The notes below the pieces were generated by a model that saw only the letters and a list, made by a program, of their open reading frames with translations, had not been told where the DNA came from and searched no databases. The translations under genes were made by a program, and so were the position numbers. Of a stretch of DNA of 64,000 bases, positions 32,423 through 42,180 are shown piece by piece. The DNA comes from Paenibacillus aestuarii. Its GTDB lineage: Bacteria; Bacillota; Bacilli; Paenibacillales; NBRC-103111. Position 1 is the stretch's first letter; each line of letters begins with the position of its first letter. The stretch lies in contig NZ_JAQFVF010000027.1 of the NCBI RefSeq assembly GCF_027789125.1, positions 1 through 64,000 on the forward strand, in the 5' to 3' direction.

Positions 32423-34546
32423 ATGAGTATAGCGAATGAACCGGCAGCTAAGGATGTTAAAGAACTGAAAGAAATCAATGAAGTGTCTTTGATGTATTTG
32501 AACCGGGATTTAAGCTGGATTGAATTTAATAGACGTGTGTTGGAAGAAGCGCAAGATCCGAGCACACCGCTGCTCGAACGTGTCAAGTTTCTGGCTATCG
32601 TATCAAGCAACTTGGACGAGTTTATGAGTGTCCGCGTGGCCGGACTGCTCGACCAGATGAAGGCAGGCTACAATAAAAAGGATTTTACAGGCTATACGCC
32701 TGCCGGACTGCTGAAACGGATTATGAAACGCACGGCCAAGATGGTGTCCGAGCAGTACCGATCTTATCGGGAAATTAACCGCTTTCTGACCAAAGAGGGA
32801 ATCGTATTCACCGAATACGAAGAGCTCAATGCCAGCCAGAAGAAAGCGATGGACGCGTATTACCATGACATTGTGTTTCCTGTATTGACGCCGATGGCTG
32901 TCGATCAAAGCCGCCCGTTTCCGCTTGTGCATAACCACTCTCTTTATCTCGCGGTAGTTCTAGTGCGTGACGGGGACGATCCGGATGATGAGCCGTACTT
33001 TGCCATCGTTCAAGTGCCAAGCAATTTATCGCGCTACATACCGGTTCCGACGCGGACCAACAGCAAGAAACAGGAGTTTATTTTGCTGGAAGAGTTGATT
33101 GAGCATCATATTCAATCGTTGTTCAGTGGTTATACGCCAATCTCTGTACATGGGTTTCGGATTACGCGGAATGCGGATTTGACGCTCAATGAAGAGGGCG
33201 CTGAAGATTTGCTCGAGGAAATTGAAAAAGAGCTAAGACGTCGACGTTGGGGCTCGCCTGTCCGGCTTGAAGTGCAAGAGGGGATGCATCCCTACGCGCT
33301 GGCGCAGCTTCAGGAAGAATTTGAAATTGCGGAGCATATTTTTGAAATCGACGGGCCGATCGATCTGACGTACCTCATGAAGCTTGCCGTTAATCTGAAC
33401 GGCTTCGATCATCTGCGCTACCCGCGGCTGCAGGCGAAATATCCGCAGGAGTTTGAAGAGAATCACGATTTCTTTACGCTCCTGAAGCAAAAAGATGTCC
33501 TCGTCCATCATCCGTATGAATCCTTTGATGCGGTGACGGACTTTATCGTCCATGCTGCGTACGATCCGCATGTACTGGCGATCAAGATGACGCTGTACCG
33601 GGTCAGCGGCAATTCCCCGATCATTCAAGCGCTCGCCAGAGCGGCGGAGTCCGGCAAACAGGTGACCGTCGTCGTCGAGCTGAAAGCGCGGTTCGATGAG
33701 GAGCGCAACATCGCATGGGCGCGCAAGCTGGAGAAGTCCGGCTGTCACGTTGTCTATGGACTGGTCGGTTTAAAAACGCATGCCAAAATAACGCTTGTAG
33801 TCCGTCAGGAAGAGAATACACTGCGCCGTTATGTGCATGTAGGGACAGGGAATTACAACGACAGCACAGCACGATTATATACCGACGTCGGTTTGTTTAC
33901 GTCGAACAGCATCATCGGCGAAGACGCTTCGGCGTTGTTCAACGAAATTACAGGCTATTCGGCGCCGCATGACTGGCAGGCTGTTGCCGTGGCGCCGACG
34001 GACTTGAAGGATAAGCTCTTCGAGCTGATTCAGCGTGAAGCAGAGCACGCCAAGGCAGGCCGCCCGGCACGTATCGTGGCGAAGATGAACTCGCTGTCCA
34101 ATCAGGAAGTGGTGGACGCGTTGTACGCGGCATCGCAAGCCGGGGTGAAAATTGATTTGATCGTGCGTGGCGTATGCTGTCTGCGGCCAGGTGTTGCCGG
34201 CCTAAGTGAAAACATTACCGTGCGCAGTATCGTCGACCGCTTTCTGGAGCATTCCCGCATGTACTTTTTCGAGAACGGCGGGGAAGTGGATGTATACCTG
34301 TCTTCAGCCGACTGGATGACACGGAATTTGACGCGCCGCATCGAGTTGATGTGTCCTGTGTTCGATAGCAAGCTGAAGCAGATGATGATTCAAATTTTGA
34401 GCGTGCAGCTGAATGATAACGTCAAAGCTAGAGAACTTATGCCGAACGGCACGTATGTAAGGGTAAAAAATGAACTGACCCCTTATCGGAGCCAGTTCGA
34501 GTCGATGAAGATTATGTCCTGGAAAAAGCTACAGCTTGAACCTTAA
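32423..34546 (+). CDS. ppk: Polyphosphate kinase 1
   Basis: A polyphosphate kinase of about 707 aa that builds polyphosphate from the gamma-phosphate of ATP. The N-terminal part (YLNRDLSWIEFNRRVLEEA) is followed by the PLD-like catalytic halves. The autophosphorylated His is His453 (GLKTHAKITLVV) and the second essential His is His610 (LEHSRMYFF); their distance of 157 residues equals that of E. coli PPK (435 and 592). TGGAGG lies 5 bases before ATG 32423; the earlier ATG 32390 has no ribosome binding site. Its last 35 bp overlap ppx on the other strand. Confidence 0.96.
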   Translation: MSIANEPAAKDVKELKEINEVSLMYLNRDLSWIEFNRRVLEEAQDPSTPLLERVKFLAIVSSNLDEFMSVRVAGLLDQMKAGYNKKDFTGYTPAGLLKRIMKRTAKMVSEQYRSYREINRFLTKEGIVFTEYEELNASQKKAMDAYYHDIVFPVLTPMAVDQSRPFPLVHNHSLYLAVVLVRDGDDPDDEPYFAIVQVPSNLSRYIPVPTRTNSKKQEFILLEELIEHHIQSLFSGYTPISVHGFRITRNADLTLNEEGAEDLLEEIEKELRRRRWGSPVRLEVQEGMHPYALAQLQEEFEIAEHIFEIDGPIDLTYLMKLAVNLNGFDHLRYPRLQAKYPQEFEENHDFFTLLKQKDVLVHHPYESFDAVTDFIVHAAYDPHVLAIKMTLYRVSGNSPIIQALARAAESGKQVTVVVELKARFDEERNIAWARKLEKSGCHVVYGLVGLKTHAKITLVVRQEENTLRRYVHVGTGNYNDSTARLYTDVGLFTSNSIIGEDASALFNEITGYSAPHDWQAVAVAPTDLKDKLFELIQREAEHAKAGRPARIVAKMNSLSNQEVVDALYAASQAGVKIDLIVRGVCCLRPGVAGLSENITVRSIVDRFLEHSRMYFFENGGEVDVYLSSADWMTRNLTRRIELMCPVFDSKLKQMMIQILSVQLNDNVKARELMPNGTYVRVKNELTPYRSQFESMKIMSWKKLQLEP

Positions 34547-36047
34547 GCTTCAGACCGGACCCTTTTTCAAAATCTTTGGCAATGGAGTCAATCGCTTTCA
34601 GCTCATGAGCCGGATTGTGGATGCAGTGCAGCTTCAGCGTGAGCGTCTTACCGCTGATGCTGACCTCGACATCCTGAACAGGCTGCGTCTCGCTGCTGTC
34701 GAGCGCTATCGCCAATTGCAGCAGCAGACCGAGCTTCATAATCATATTTTCGTCGGATTCCGCGAGGATGTCCTTGAAGACAAGGGCCTGCGCGTGGGTC
34801 CGGCTTTTTGTTTTGAAGGAAGCGATCAACGAGCAGACGATGATCTCCCTGTGGCTGAAGCCGTCGATATGGGCTTGCGTGATCATGTACTGCGTATGCT
34901 TGGCATACTGGTAGTAATGCACACTGGCTCCAATCCGGTATAGCTTAGCGGCGGCGTGCAAATACCGCTTGCTGCGCGGCTGCTGCGCCGGGTCGATGAT
35001 CAGCGCGTCATAGAGCTTCATGGCGAGATTATCGACATGACGGACATGCGCCACTGCACCGTTAGGATGCAGCATCAGCAAGTTCTCGATGCTCGCTTCG
35101 AGCACATCGGCTTTCAGCGGCTGCTTCGGATTCAGCGTCTCGTGCAGCAGTCCGTCCCGCAGTCCAGCACCGCTGGTAATGAAGCTGGAGCTGTTTGCGG
35201 CCTTCATGATCGTGTCTAGAATAATCAGGCCGGGAATAATGATATCGGCGCGGTCTTTGGAGAGGCCGTCTATTTTTTTGCGTTTCTCCAGTGCCATGGC
35301 GGGCAGCAGGTTTACGAAATAATCAAGATCCCCGGCTTTCAGTACATAATTATGAGCCAGTGGGAGCGAATATTTATGCTTCTTTTGGCTCATCTTACCT
35401 AACGTCCGAATGCCGCCGCCAAGCCCGATCATCGGCAAATTCGGCGATTTGCGAATCCATGGCTGGCTGGCCACGGCCTCTTCCACCATGCGGCGGATAC
35501 CTGCGACCTCCAGCTCCGCCAGCGTGCCGCTGCGCATAAATTGCCGGGTCGTATTAACAGCGCCGAAAGGGAAGGAAAAGCTCTCGGCGACGGACCGCCC
35601 GCGAAACAGCGTCACTTCCGTACTGCCGCCGCCGATATCGATGATGAATCCGTCCTGGATATCGATCGCATTCATAACGCCGAGGAAGCCGTAGCGCGCT
35701 TCTTCCTTGCCGCTAAGCACCTCGATGCGGAGACCGGTCTGCTCTTCCAAGGTGCGTACAATCTCGGCGGAATTAGCGGCGTTGCGGATGGCGGCCGTAG
35801 CAACGGCCCGCACGGTCTTCACTTCATGCGCCTTGCAAAGCATGGAATAATGAGTGAGGATCGGGACGACCAGCTGGATGTCTTTGTTATGTAAACATCC
35901 GTCCGGCCCGATACGTTCGCTCAGTCTGGCGGATTCTTTATGCTCACTGACGACGCGATAGGCGCCATGACTATTGATTTCATAAATCACAAGACGGATT
36001 GAGTTCGATCCGATATCAATGATGCCGATGCTGAATTGAGTGCTCAT
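34512..36047 (-). CDS. ppx: Exopolyphosphatase (Ppx/GppA family)
   Basis: A 511-aa enzyme that removes terminal phosphates from polyphosphate (or hydrolyses pppGpp; the families cannot be told apart with certainty from sequence). The actin-like fold starts with IGIIDIGSNSIRLVIYE; GKEEARYGFLG and DIGGGSTEVTLF follow. A C-terminal HD-like helical domain spans ~300-500. AAAGGAGAGCACCA precedes the ATG. It is convergent with ppk, with overlapping coding ends, so the making and breaking enzymes are paired but separately transcribed. Confidence 0.92.
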   Translation of the reverse strand: MSTQFSIGIIDIGSNSIRLVIYEINSHGAYRVVSEHKESARLSERIGPDGCLHNKDIQLVVPILTHYSMLCKAHEVKTVRAVATAAIRNAANSAEIVRTLEEQTGLRIEVLSGKEEARYGFLGVMNAIDIQDGFIIDIGGGSTEVTLFRGRSVAESFSFPFGAVNTTRQFMRSGTLAELEVAGIRRMVEEAVASQPWIRKSPNLPMIGLGGGIRTLGKMSQKKHKYSLPLAHNYVLKAGDLDYFVNLLPAMALEKRKKIDGLSKDRADIIIPGLIILDTIMKAANSSSFITSGAGLRDGLLHETLNPKQPLKADVLEASIENLLMLHPNGAVAHVRHVDNLAMKLYDALIIDPAQQPRSKRYLHAAAKLYRIGASVHYYQYAKHTQYMITQAHIDGFSHREIIVCSLIASFKTKSRTHAQALVFKDILAESDENMIMKLGLLLQLAIALDSSETQPVQDVEVSISGKTLTLKLHCIHNPAHELKAIDSIAKDFEKGSGLKLKVQAVAFSRT

Positions 36048-36256
36048 TGGTGCTCTCCTTTGATATTTCCTAAGAAACTGGCGTCTTTGCTACATTGTAC
36101 CAATCTCCTAAGCATTCGACAAACATTTCCTTGTCGGTAAATCAGATGGTGCTCTAATGAATTTTTAAGAAACAGGAAATCCTTAATATATATGAAGTTC
36201 GAGTCATTACGACAAATTATGATTCCAAGGGGAGATAGCATATCTTTATGGTAGTG
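36048..36256. other. Upstream part of the ppx-citZ gap
   Basis: The first 200 bp of the 319-bp divergent gap are AT-rich and should hold the ppx promoter; I could not fix its position. The citZ control region follows. Confidence 0.4.
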
Positions 36257-36311
36257 ATAATGAAGTTTTATGTCTTCTTTTGTTCACTTCATAGATGAAA
36301 TACTTTATTAT
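36257..36311 (+). promoter_or_regulatory. citZ promoter with CcpC-type dyad
   Basis: ATAA-N7-TTAT at 36257-36271 is an exact match to the CcpC dyad known from Bacillus citB and citZ. It lies upstream of a sigma-A promoter: TTCACT (36283-36288), 17 bp, TATTAT (36306-36311), start near 36318. This fits repression of citrate synthase that is relieved by citrate. A second half-site (TTAT 36305-36308) overlaps the -10. Confidence 0.65.
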
Positions 36312-36366
36312 TAAGGTTAGGGAAAAAGCAATATTTTGCAAATAAAGTAGCTAAGGAGAGATTCTC

Positions 36367-37479
36367 ATGACTGCAACCAAAGGTTTGGAAGGTATTGTAG
36401 CCACAACCTCGTCGATCAGCTCCATTGTAGATGGCGTGCTGACATACCGCGGGATTGATATTGATGACCTCGCAGAGAATGCGACATTTGAAGAAGTAAT
36501 CTACCTGCTTTGGTTCGGTAAACTGCCTACTAAAGCTCAATTGGAGAAACTGCAAAACGACCTTAATGCGAACAGCAAGGTGCCTTCTGCGGTTATCGAC
36601 CAAATGAAGCTGTATCCTAAAAATGTAAATTCGATGGCTGCTCTTCGTACGGCTGTTTCTTCCTTGGCTTTGTACGATGAAGAAGCTAACGATATGAGCC
36701 CTGAAGCTAACGTTCGCAAAGCGATCAAATTGCAAGCGCAAGTGCCTGCGATCATCGCTGCTTTCTCGCGCATTCGTGAAGGTAAAGAGCCTTTGGAGTC
36801 CAAAGGTTATTCTTCCGTAGCGGCTAACTTCTTGTACCAAATGACTGGCAAAGAGCCGGACAAAGTAGCAATTGAAGCCTTGGACAAGGCACTTGTTCTG
36901 CACGCTGACCACGAGTTGAACGCTTCTACATTCGCAGCTCGCGTAACTGTTGCTACGTTGACTGACATTTACTCCGGTATCACTTCCGCGATCGGAACGC
37001 TTAAAGGGCCTCTGCACGGCGGCGCGAACGAAGCGGTTATGGCGATGCTGGAAGAAATCGGCACTGTAGAGAACGTTGTTCCTTACATCAATGGCAAATT
37101 AGAGCGCAAAGACAAAATCATGGGCTTCGGCCACCGTGTTTACAAAAACGGCGACCCACGCGCGAAGCACCTGCAAAAAATGTCCTTGGAGCTTGGTAAA
37201 ATTACCGGCAACATGAAATGGTACGATATGTCCATTAAAGCTGACGAATTGGTAACAAACCTGAAAGGGTTGAAACCGAACGTAGACTTCTATTCGGCTT
37301 CCGTATACACGTCCTTGGAAATTCCTCGCGACCTGTTCACGCCAATCTTCGCAATTAGCCGTACATCCGGTTGGACAGCTCACATGCTGGAGCAATACGA
37401 GAACAACCGCCTGATTCGCCCTCGTGCTGAATACACAGGTCCAGTGAACCAGAAATATATTCCAGTTAGCGAGCGCTAA
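36367..37479 (+). CDS. citZ: Citrate synthase
   Basis: A 370-aa cytoplasmic enzyme condensing acetyl-CoA with oxaloacetate. The catalytic region has [34 protein letters not shown] and SRTSGWTAHMLEQY. It is the short Gram-positive form without the E. coli N-terminal domain. AAGGAGAG precedes the ATG. It heads the citZ-icd-mdh cluster, and codon usage is strongly biased (GCT, GTT, AAC), as expected of a highly expressed gene. Confidence 0.97.
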   Translation: MTATKGLEGIVATTSSISSIVDGVLTYRGIDIDDLAENATFEEVIYLLWFGKLPTKAQLEKLQNDLNANSKVPSAVIDQMKLYPKNVNSMAALRTAVSSLALYDEEANDMSPEANVRKAIKLQAQVPAIIAAFSRIREGKEPLESKGYSSVAANFLYQMTGKEPDKVAIEALDKALVLHADHELNASTFAARVTVATLTDIYSGITSAIGTLKGPLHGGANEAVMAMLEEIGTVENVVPYINGKLERKDKIMGFGHRVYKNGDPRAKHLQKMSLELGKITGNMKWYDMSIKADELVTNLKGLKPNVDFYSASVYTSLEIPRDLFTPIFAISRTSGWTAHMLEQYENNRLIRPRAEYTGPVNQKYIPVSER

Positions 37480-37517
37480 TTGACAAGCAATTGCGCAATC
37501 GCCGATGCGGGCAGTTC

Positions 37518-37544
37518 GGTGCCTCCCCAGATAGGGGGAGTGCC
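37518..37544 (+). promoter_or_regulatory. Intergenic hairpin between citZ and icd
   Basis: CTCCCC pairs with GGGGAG over a 5-base loop, extended by G-T pairs. No T-run follows at once. It may adjust the citZ to icd mRNA ratio by partial stop or protection of the 3' end. Confidence 0.45.
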
Positions 37545-37630
37545 GCAACTCCCGTCACTTTTTGTGTGCGTGATTGATCACAATCATTTTTACGACTAAC
37601 TTTTATATAAATATTAAGGAGGACATCCAC

Positions 37631-38929
37631 GTGCCACAATTCGAAACTTACGAACTTCCAACTGAAGGTCAAAAAATTACCATTGAAAATGGTGTTCTGC
37701 AAGTTCCTAACAACCCAATCATCCCTTACATCGAAGGTGACGGTACAGGTCCAGACATCTGGGCAGCTTCCCAACGCGTATTGGATGCGGCAGTAGAGAA
37801 AGCTTACAAAGGCGAGAAAAAAATCGCTTGGTACGAAGTATTTGCCGGTGAAAAAGCGTTCAACAAATTCAACAACTGGTTGCCTAACGATACGTTGACA
37901 GCTATGCGCGAGTACATCGTGTCCATCAAAGGACCTCTGACTACGCCTATCGGCGGCGGTATCCGTTCTTTGAACGTTGCGCTGCGTCAAGAGCTTGATC
38001 TGTATGTTTGCTCCCGTCCAGTTCGCTACTTCAACGGCGTTCCATCTCCAGTTAAGCGCCCTGAGCTTGTTGACATGGTTATTTTCCGTGAAAATACAGA
38101 AGATATCTATGCAGGTATCGAGTGGGAAGCTGGTTCCGAAGCTGTTAAAAAAGTAATCCAATTCCTTCAAGATGAAATGGGCGTTAAGAAAATCCGTTTC
38201 CCTGAAACTTCCGGTATCGGCGTGAAGCCAGTATCCTCCGAAGGTTCCGAGCGTTTGATCCGCGCAGCTATCGAGTATGCGATCAAACACGGCCGTAAGA
38301 GCGTAACACTGGTACATAAAGGCAACATCATGAAGTTCACAGAGGGCGCGTTCAAGAACTGGGGTTACGAACTGGCTGAGCGCGAATTCGGCGACAAAAC
38401 ATTCACATGGGCACAATATGATCGCATCAAAGCTGAGCAAGGTGTTGAAGCTGCGAACCAAGCACAAAAAGACGCTGAAGCTGCTGGCAAAATCATCGTT
38501 AAAGACGCAATCGCGGATATCGCTTTGCAACAAGTATTGACACGTCCTACTGACTTTGACGTTATCGCAACATTGAACCTGAACGGTGACTACCTGTCCG
38601 ATGCTTTGGCTGCACAAGTTGGCGGTATCGGTATCGCTCCAGGCGCAAACATCAACTACTTGACAGGCCACGCGATCTTCGAAGCAACTCACGGAACAGC
38701 GCCTAAATACGCAGGTCTTGACGTTGTAAACCCAGGTTCCGTTATCCTGTCCGGCGTTATGCTTCTTGAGCACCTGGGCTGGTTGGAAGCTGCTGAACTG
38801 ATCTACAAAGGTATGGAAGCATCCATCAACAACAAAACTGTGACTTACGACTTTGCTCGTTTGATGGAAGGCGCGAAAGAAATCAAGTGCTCCGAGTTTG
38901 CTAACGAAATCATCAAAAACATGGGCTAA
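37631..38929 (+). CDS. icd: NADP-dependent isocitrate dehydrogenase
   Basis: A 432-aa enzyme giving 2-oxoglutarate, CO2 and [20 protein letters not shown] contains the isocitrate-binding Ser and Arg residues. The coenzyme region [16 protein letters not shown] has the Lys-Tyr pair of NADP-dependent enzymes. It starts at GTG 37631 with GGAGG 8 bases upstream; the open frame to 37574 has no ribosome binding site. Codon bias resembles citZ. Confidence 0.97.
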   Translation: MPQFETYELPTEGQKITIENGVLQVPNNPIIPYIEGDGTGPDIWAASQRVLDAAVEKAYKGEKKIAWYEVFAGEKAFNKFNNWLPNDTLTAMREYIVSIKGPLTTPIGGGIRSLNVALRQELDLYVCSRPVRYFNGVPSPVKRPELVDMVIFRENTEDIYAGIEWEAGSEAVKKVIQFLQDEMGVKKIRFPETSGIGVKPVSSEGSERLIRAAIEYAIKHGRKSVTLVHKGNIMKFTEGAFKNWGYELAEREFGDKTFTWAQYDRIKAEQGVEAANQAQKDAEAAGKIIVKDAIADIALQQVLTRPTDFDVIATLNLNGDYLSDALAAQVGGIGIAPGANINYLTGHAIFEATHGTAPKYAGLDVVNPGSVILSGVMLLEHLGWLEAAELIYKGMEASINNKTVTYDFARLMEGAKEIKCSEFANEIIKNMG

Positions 38930-38986
38930 TCCTTTCAACAGAAGACGTGTTATCCGCATAAATCCAATTTAGGGAGGCACATTCAC

Positions 38987-39928
38987 ATGGCAATCCGTCG
39001 CAACAAAATTACGGTTGTAGGCGCAGGCTTCACTGGCGCAACTACGGCTTTGATGCTTGCACAGAAAGAGCTGGGCGATATTGTTTTGCTTGATATTCCG
39101 CAATTGGAGAACCCGACCAAAGGGAAGGCGCTCGACATGCTCGAAGCAGGTCCTGTACAGGGCTTTGACGCCCAGATCACAGGCACTTCCAGCTATGAAG
39201 ATGCCAAAGATTCCGACATCGTCATCATCACCGCAGGGATTGCCCGCAAGCCGGGTATGAGCCGCGATGATCTCGTGAATACGAATGCAGGGATCGTGAA
39301 ATCTGTTTGTGAGAATGTCAAACAAGTCGCACCCGACTCCATCGTCATCATTTTGAGCAACCCGGTGGACGCAATGACGTATGTGGCTTACCAAGCGCTC
39401 GGTTTTCCTAAAAACCGTGTAATTGGTCAATCCGGTGTACTGGATACAGCCCGCTACCTAACCTTCATCTCGCAAGAATTGAAAGTTTCCGTAGAGGATG
39501 TGCAAGGTGTAGTGATCGGCGGTCACGGCGACGACATGGTTCCGCTTGTGCGTTACACTTACGCAGGCGGCGTGCCTATCGAGAAGCTGATTTCGGCTGA
39601 CCGCATCGAAGCAATTGTGCAGCGTACCCGTACCGGAGGCGGAGAGATTGTGAATTTGCTGGGTAATGGCAGTGCGTATTACGCGCCTGCTGCATCCCTT
39701 GTGCAGATGACAGAAGCGATTCTGAAAGATAAAAAGCGGATTATCCCAACTATTGCATTGCTTCAAGGCGAGTACGGTTACGATAACCTGTTCATGGGCG
39801 TTCTGACTGTCCTTGGTGGGAACGGCATTGAGAAAATTATGGATATCGAGCTGACCGCTGAAGAGAAAGCTGCTTTGGACAAAACAGCGAACTCTGTGCG
39901 CAACGTGATTAAAGTTGTCACAGGTTAA
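38987..39928 (+). CDS. mdh: Malate dehydrogenase (LDH-like)
   Basis: A 313-aa NAD-dependent enzyme interconverting malate and oxaloacetate. [12 protein letters not shown] is the dinucleotide loop and the Asp in VLLDI fits NAD. Substrate arginines lie in [11 protein letters not shown] and DTARYL, and the catalytic His in [18 protein letters not shown] precedes the ATG. It ends the citZ-icd-mdh cluster with a strong terminator. In Bacillus phoP-phoR follow directly; here about 5 kb of other genes lie between. Confidence 0.97.
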   Translation: MAIRRNKITVVGAGFTGATTALMLAQKELGDIVLLDIPQLENPTKGKALDMLEAGPVQGFDAQITGTSSYEDAKDSDIVIITAGIARKPGMSRDDLVNTNAGIVKSVCENVKQVAPDSIVIILSNPVDAMTYVAYQALGFPKNRVIGQSGVLDTARYLTFISQELKVSVEDVQGVVIGGHGDDMVPLVRYTYAGGVPIEKLISADRIEAIVQRTRTGGGEIVNLLGNGSAYYAPAASLVQMTEAILKDKKRIIPTIALLQGEYGYDNLFMGVLTVLGGNGIEKIMDIELTAEEKAALDKTANSVRNVIKVVTG

Positions 39929-39937
39929 ATAAAGCCA

Positions 39938-39973
39938 AGCGCTCCTGTTAATAAACAGGGGCGCTTTTTTTGT
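39938..39973 (+). terminator. Terminator after mdh
   Basis: AGCGC-CCTGTT pairs with AACAGG-GCGCT across AATA, followed by seven T residues. Confidence 0.93.
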
Positions 39974-39991
39974 TAGAGGCCGCAGCGATGT

Positions 39992-40878
39992 GTGATTTGT
40001 TTCTTTTGTAAATTTTCTTCCAGATGCTATTCCACCTTGGGCATCGTGTACCTGCCGACAACGAGCACGAAGTGGTCCAGCGCGGTGGATCAAGGCGTCT
40101 ACAATGGAGGCGGCGTTGCCGAGGGTGCATATGTGGCCGTAGCCAAAGTAAGCGCAGGTAAAGCGGCTTTTATCGGCGATTCTTCCGCCGTTGAAGATGC
40201 GACACCGAAGTATAAGAAAGAAGAGGACGGCGGCACCAAAACGACGTATGCCGGCTACCAGGAGCAGAATGATGCCAAGCTGCTGGTGAATACGGTTAAC
40301 TGGTTGGCAACAAAAGAAACTACACCAGCCTTACCCAAGTCGCAGGCCTTACTTTGGATAAAGCGACAACGCTGTATTCGTGGGAGCAGCCGGCGAACTC
40401 GACAGAACCGCAAGCCGAACCATGGGCTACGCCTGCTGCAGGTTATAAGTGGTGGGATCGCTCGACGTACAAGGCGGGTTCCTTTGGATACTCATCATCC
40501 ACAAGCAATACGACCGACCCTGTCGCCTTTGTACATCAAGCACAATTGCCGAATCAAACCGTGTTCCAGGTGAAAGTTGTCCTTAACGGATTGACGCCGA
40601 ATTCTACAGTTAGCAATTATAACCTCGGTATTTATAACGGTTTAGGCACGCAAGTGGCCAAGGTGCAAAATAGTGATGGCACATGGCCATCCGCTTACGG
40701 CTACAGCGCCAACTTCTCCTTGACGGCAAATGCCAGCGGCCATGCAAAGAAAGTCTTGAATATGCAAATCAATTCAAGCATCTCCGGCGCCGCGAATATG
40801 CGCCTCAGACAGAGCACAACAGCTAAATTAACGGAAGTCGTCACGATTGCCGATGTGCTGGCGCAGCCGCTGCCGTAA
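39992..40878 (+). pseudogene. Decayed fragment of a secreted multidomain protein
   Basis: Two adjacent frames read like one extracellular protein broken by a frameshift near 40312-40330. The first part (SAVDQGVYNGGGVAEGAYVAVAKV, ending LLVNTVNWLATKE) is in one frame. The second (LYSWEQPANSTEPQAEPWAT to VTIADVLAQPLP) is in another and reads upstream through the break as TQVAGLTLDKATTLYSWEQ. There is no signal peptide or ribosome binding site, and the 5' end begins right after the mdh terminator, so the N-terminal part is lost. The text resembles modules of Paenibacillus secreted nucleases or surface proteins, but I cannot name the parent. Confidence 0.7.
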
Positions 40879-40888
40879 TCCGCATTTC

Positions 40889-40923
40889 CTAGCGCTCGCC
40901 TGTCAGGCGGGGGCTAGTTTTTG
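40889..40923 (+). terminator. Terminator after the pseudogene
   Basis: CTAGC-CTCGCCTG pairs with GGCGGG-GCTAG over a 3-base loop, followed by five T residues. The surviving terminator shows where the original gene ended. Confidence 0.88.
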
Positions 40924-40928
40924 TTTTG

Positions 40929-40945
40929 TTCACAAATCATGTGAA
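40929..40945. promoter_or_regulatory. Inverted repeat upstream of the membrane protein gene
   Basis: TTCACA-AATCA-TGTGAA is a perfect 6-5-6 inverted repeat about 105 bp before the next start codon. It is an operator candidate without an assigned regulator. Confidence 0.35.
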
Positions 40946-41049
40946 GATATTGCGAACAGGTGACGTTAGTGGGATCGCTTTCTTGTCCCGCGATGGTGAA
41001 TTCGGTATACTGGAGGAAGTGATTTTATTTACTATGTCGGAGGGGTTCC

Positions 41050-41484
41050 ATGTACAGCGTAATGATTTTCTTACATGTGGTAAGTGCCTTATTGTTAGGC
41101 GCCTATGTCGTATTTCCATTTCTCGCTAGTCGTGCTTCCACGCTTTCCGGTGCTGCTCTAGAGAGCTTTGTCGGTTTGCTCCGCTCCTTTAACCGGGTTG
41201 GTCAATTCGCTTTGATCGTCGCTTTCCTGACAGGCGGCGCAATGATCAGCCAAATCGAGCCTCGTCCGTCGGTGGCTTGGATGGTGCTGGCGATTGTTCT
41301 GCTGCTGATCATCGGTGCGATGACAGGCATGATGGGCGCTAGAATGAAGAAGCTGATCGAGGCTGGTAAAGCGGGCGGCAGCACAGCGGCAGACGCAGCG
41401 AAGGTCAAAACGTTCAGCTGGATTGCAGCGATTGCGACGATCGTAGCCGTGCTGATTATGACAAATCCGCAGTTGTTGGCGTAA
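41050..41484 (+). CDS. Small four-helix membrane protein (DUF2269-like)
   Basis: A 144-aa protein with four membrane helices: an N-terminal FLHVVSALLLGAYVVFPFL segment with a conserved-looking His, then FALIVAFLTGGAMI, WMVLAIVLLLIIGAMTGMMGA and a C-terminal WIAAIATIVAVLIM. This resembles the DUF2269/CopD-like integral membrane group, whose function is unknown. GGAGGGG precedes the ATG. It is monocistronic and a terminator follows. Confidence 0.75.
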   Translation: MYSVMIFLHVVSALLLGAYVVFPFLASRASTLSGAALESFVGLLRSFNRVGQFALIVAFLTGGAMISQIEPRPSVAWMVLAIVLLLIIGAMTGMMGARMKKLIEAGKAGGSTAADAAKVKTFSWIAAIATIVAVLIMTNPQLLA

Positions 41485-41489
41485 TGAAT

Positions 41490-41535
41490 AAGGGCTGGGC
41501 TTGAAGGACATTGGATCCTTCAGGCTCAGCCCTTT
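41490..41535. terminator. Terminator between convergent genes
   Basis: AAGGGCTGGGC-TGAAGGA pairs with TCCTTCA-GCTCAGCCCTT, then TTTT; it can also serve the minus-strand gene. Confidence 0.85.
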
Positions 41536-41579
41536 TACCATGATTGAGCATCCAGGCCGCAAACGCCGCCAACGCCAGA

Positions 41580-42161
41580 TCAATTCAACGTGATTTCATC
41601 CAACGTTTTTTCAAAGGATGCGCTCATATGCTCAAGGAAGTAGTCGACTTCCGGCATATTCATCTTTTGCAGGCTCTCCAGAATTTGCTGCTTGGCAACG
41701 ATAAATTCGCGGTTGCCGGTGGACAACTCGGTCAAGCACTTGATGTACGCTTCAAGCAAGTCGGCTGCTTTCACCCAGCGGTAAAGCTCCGGATCGTGAT
41801 GTTTAATGAGATCCCGGTACACGTGGCTGATGGCTGCCGGAATCGTGTCGAGCAGCTTCTCCACGGCAACATCTTCAATTTCGCGAAAATTGCGCAAAAT
41901 GGATTCGTTATTATGCTTTACCGGCTGCGGGATATCTCCCGTCAGCACTTCGGAAGCATCGTGGAACAAAGCCATCGAAACCACGCGGTCTGTCGGCACA
42001 TTGCGGCCGTACACTTCATTGGCTATGGTGCACAGCATGTGGGCAATCGCAGAGACATAAAAGGAATGCTCAGCCACCGTATCCCGGCGCATGTTCCACA
42101 TAAGACTCCAACGATCGATATATTTCAATCGGTATAAATAAGCAAAAAAGTGATGATTCAT
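41580..42161 (-). CDS. YfbR-like HD-domain 5'-deoxynucleotidase
   Basis: A 193-aa HD-domain phosphohydrolase. The motifs are RRDTVAEHSFYVSAIAHML (metal His) and ALFHDASEVLTGDIPQPVK (HD pair and the TGDIP loop typical of YfbR). E. coli YfbR removes phosphate from deoxynucleoside 5'-monophosphates. It lies 19 bp after the polysaccharide deacetylase on the same strand and may share its transcript. Confidence 0.88.
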   Translation of the reverse strand: MNHHFFAYLYRLKYIDRWSLMWNMRRDTVAEHSFYVSAIAHMLCTIANEVYGRNVPTDRVVSMALFHDASEVLTGDIPQPVKHNNESILRNFREIEDVAVEKLLDTIPAAISHVYRDLIKHHDPELYRWVKAADLLEAYIKCLTELSTGNREFIVAKQQILESLQKMNMPEVDYFLEHMSASFEKTLDEITLN

Positions 42162-42180
42162 CGTAGCACTCAGACTCCTT

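Noticed and set aside
37466-38959. Long open frame on the minus strand (497 codons) over icd
   Set aside because: It is antisense to a highly biased, highly expressed gene; the strict codon choice of icd removes stops on the other strand. The product is Cys/Phe-rich with no family look and no ribosome binding site.
40929-40945. FNR or CRP site
   Set aside because: The arms are TTCACA...TGTGAA, the reverse orientation of the TGTGA-N6-TCACA consensus, so it is listed only as an unassigned inverted repeat.
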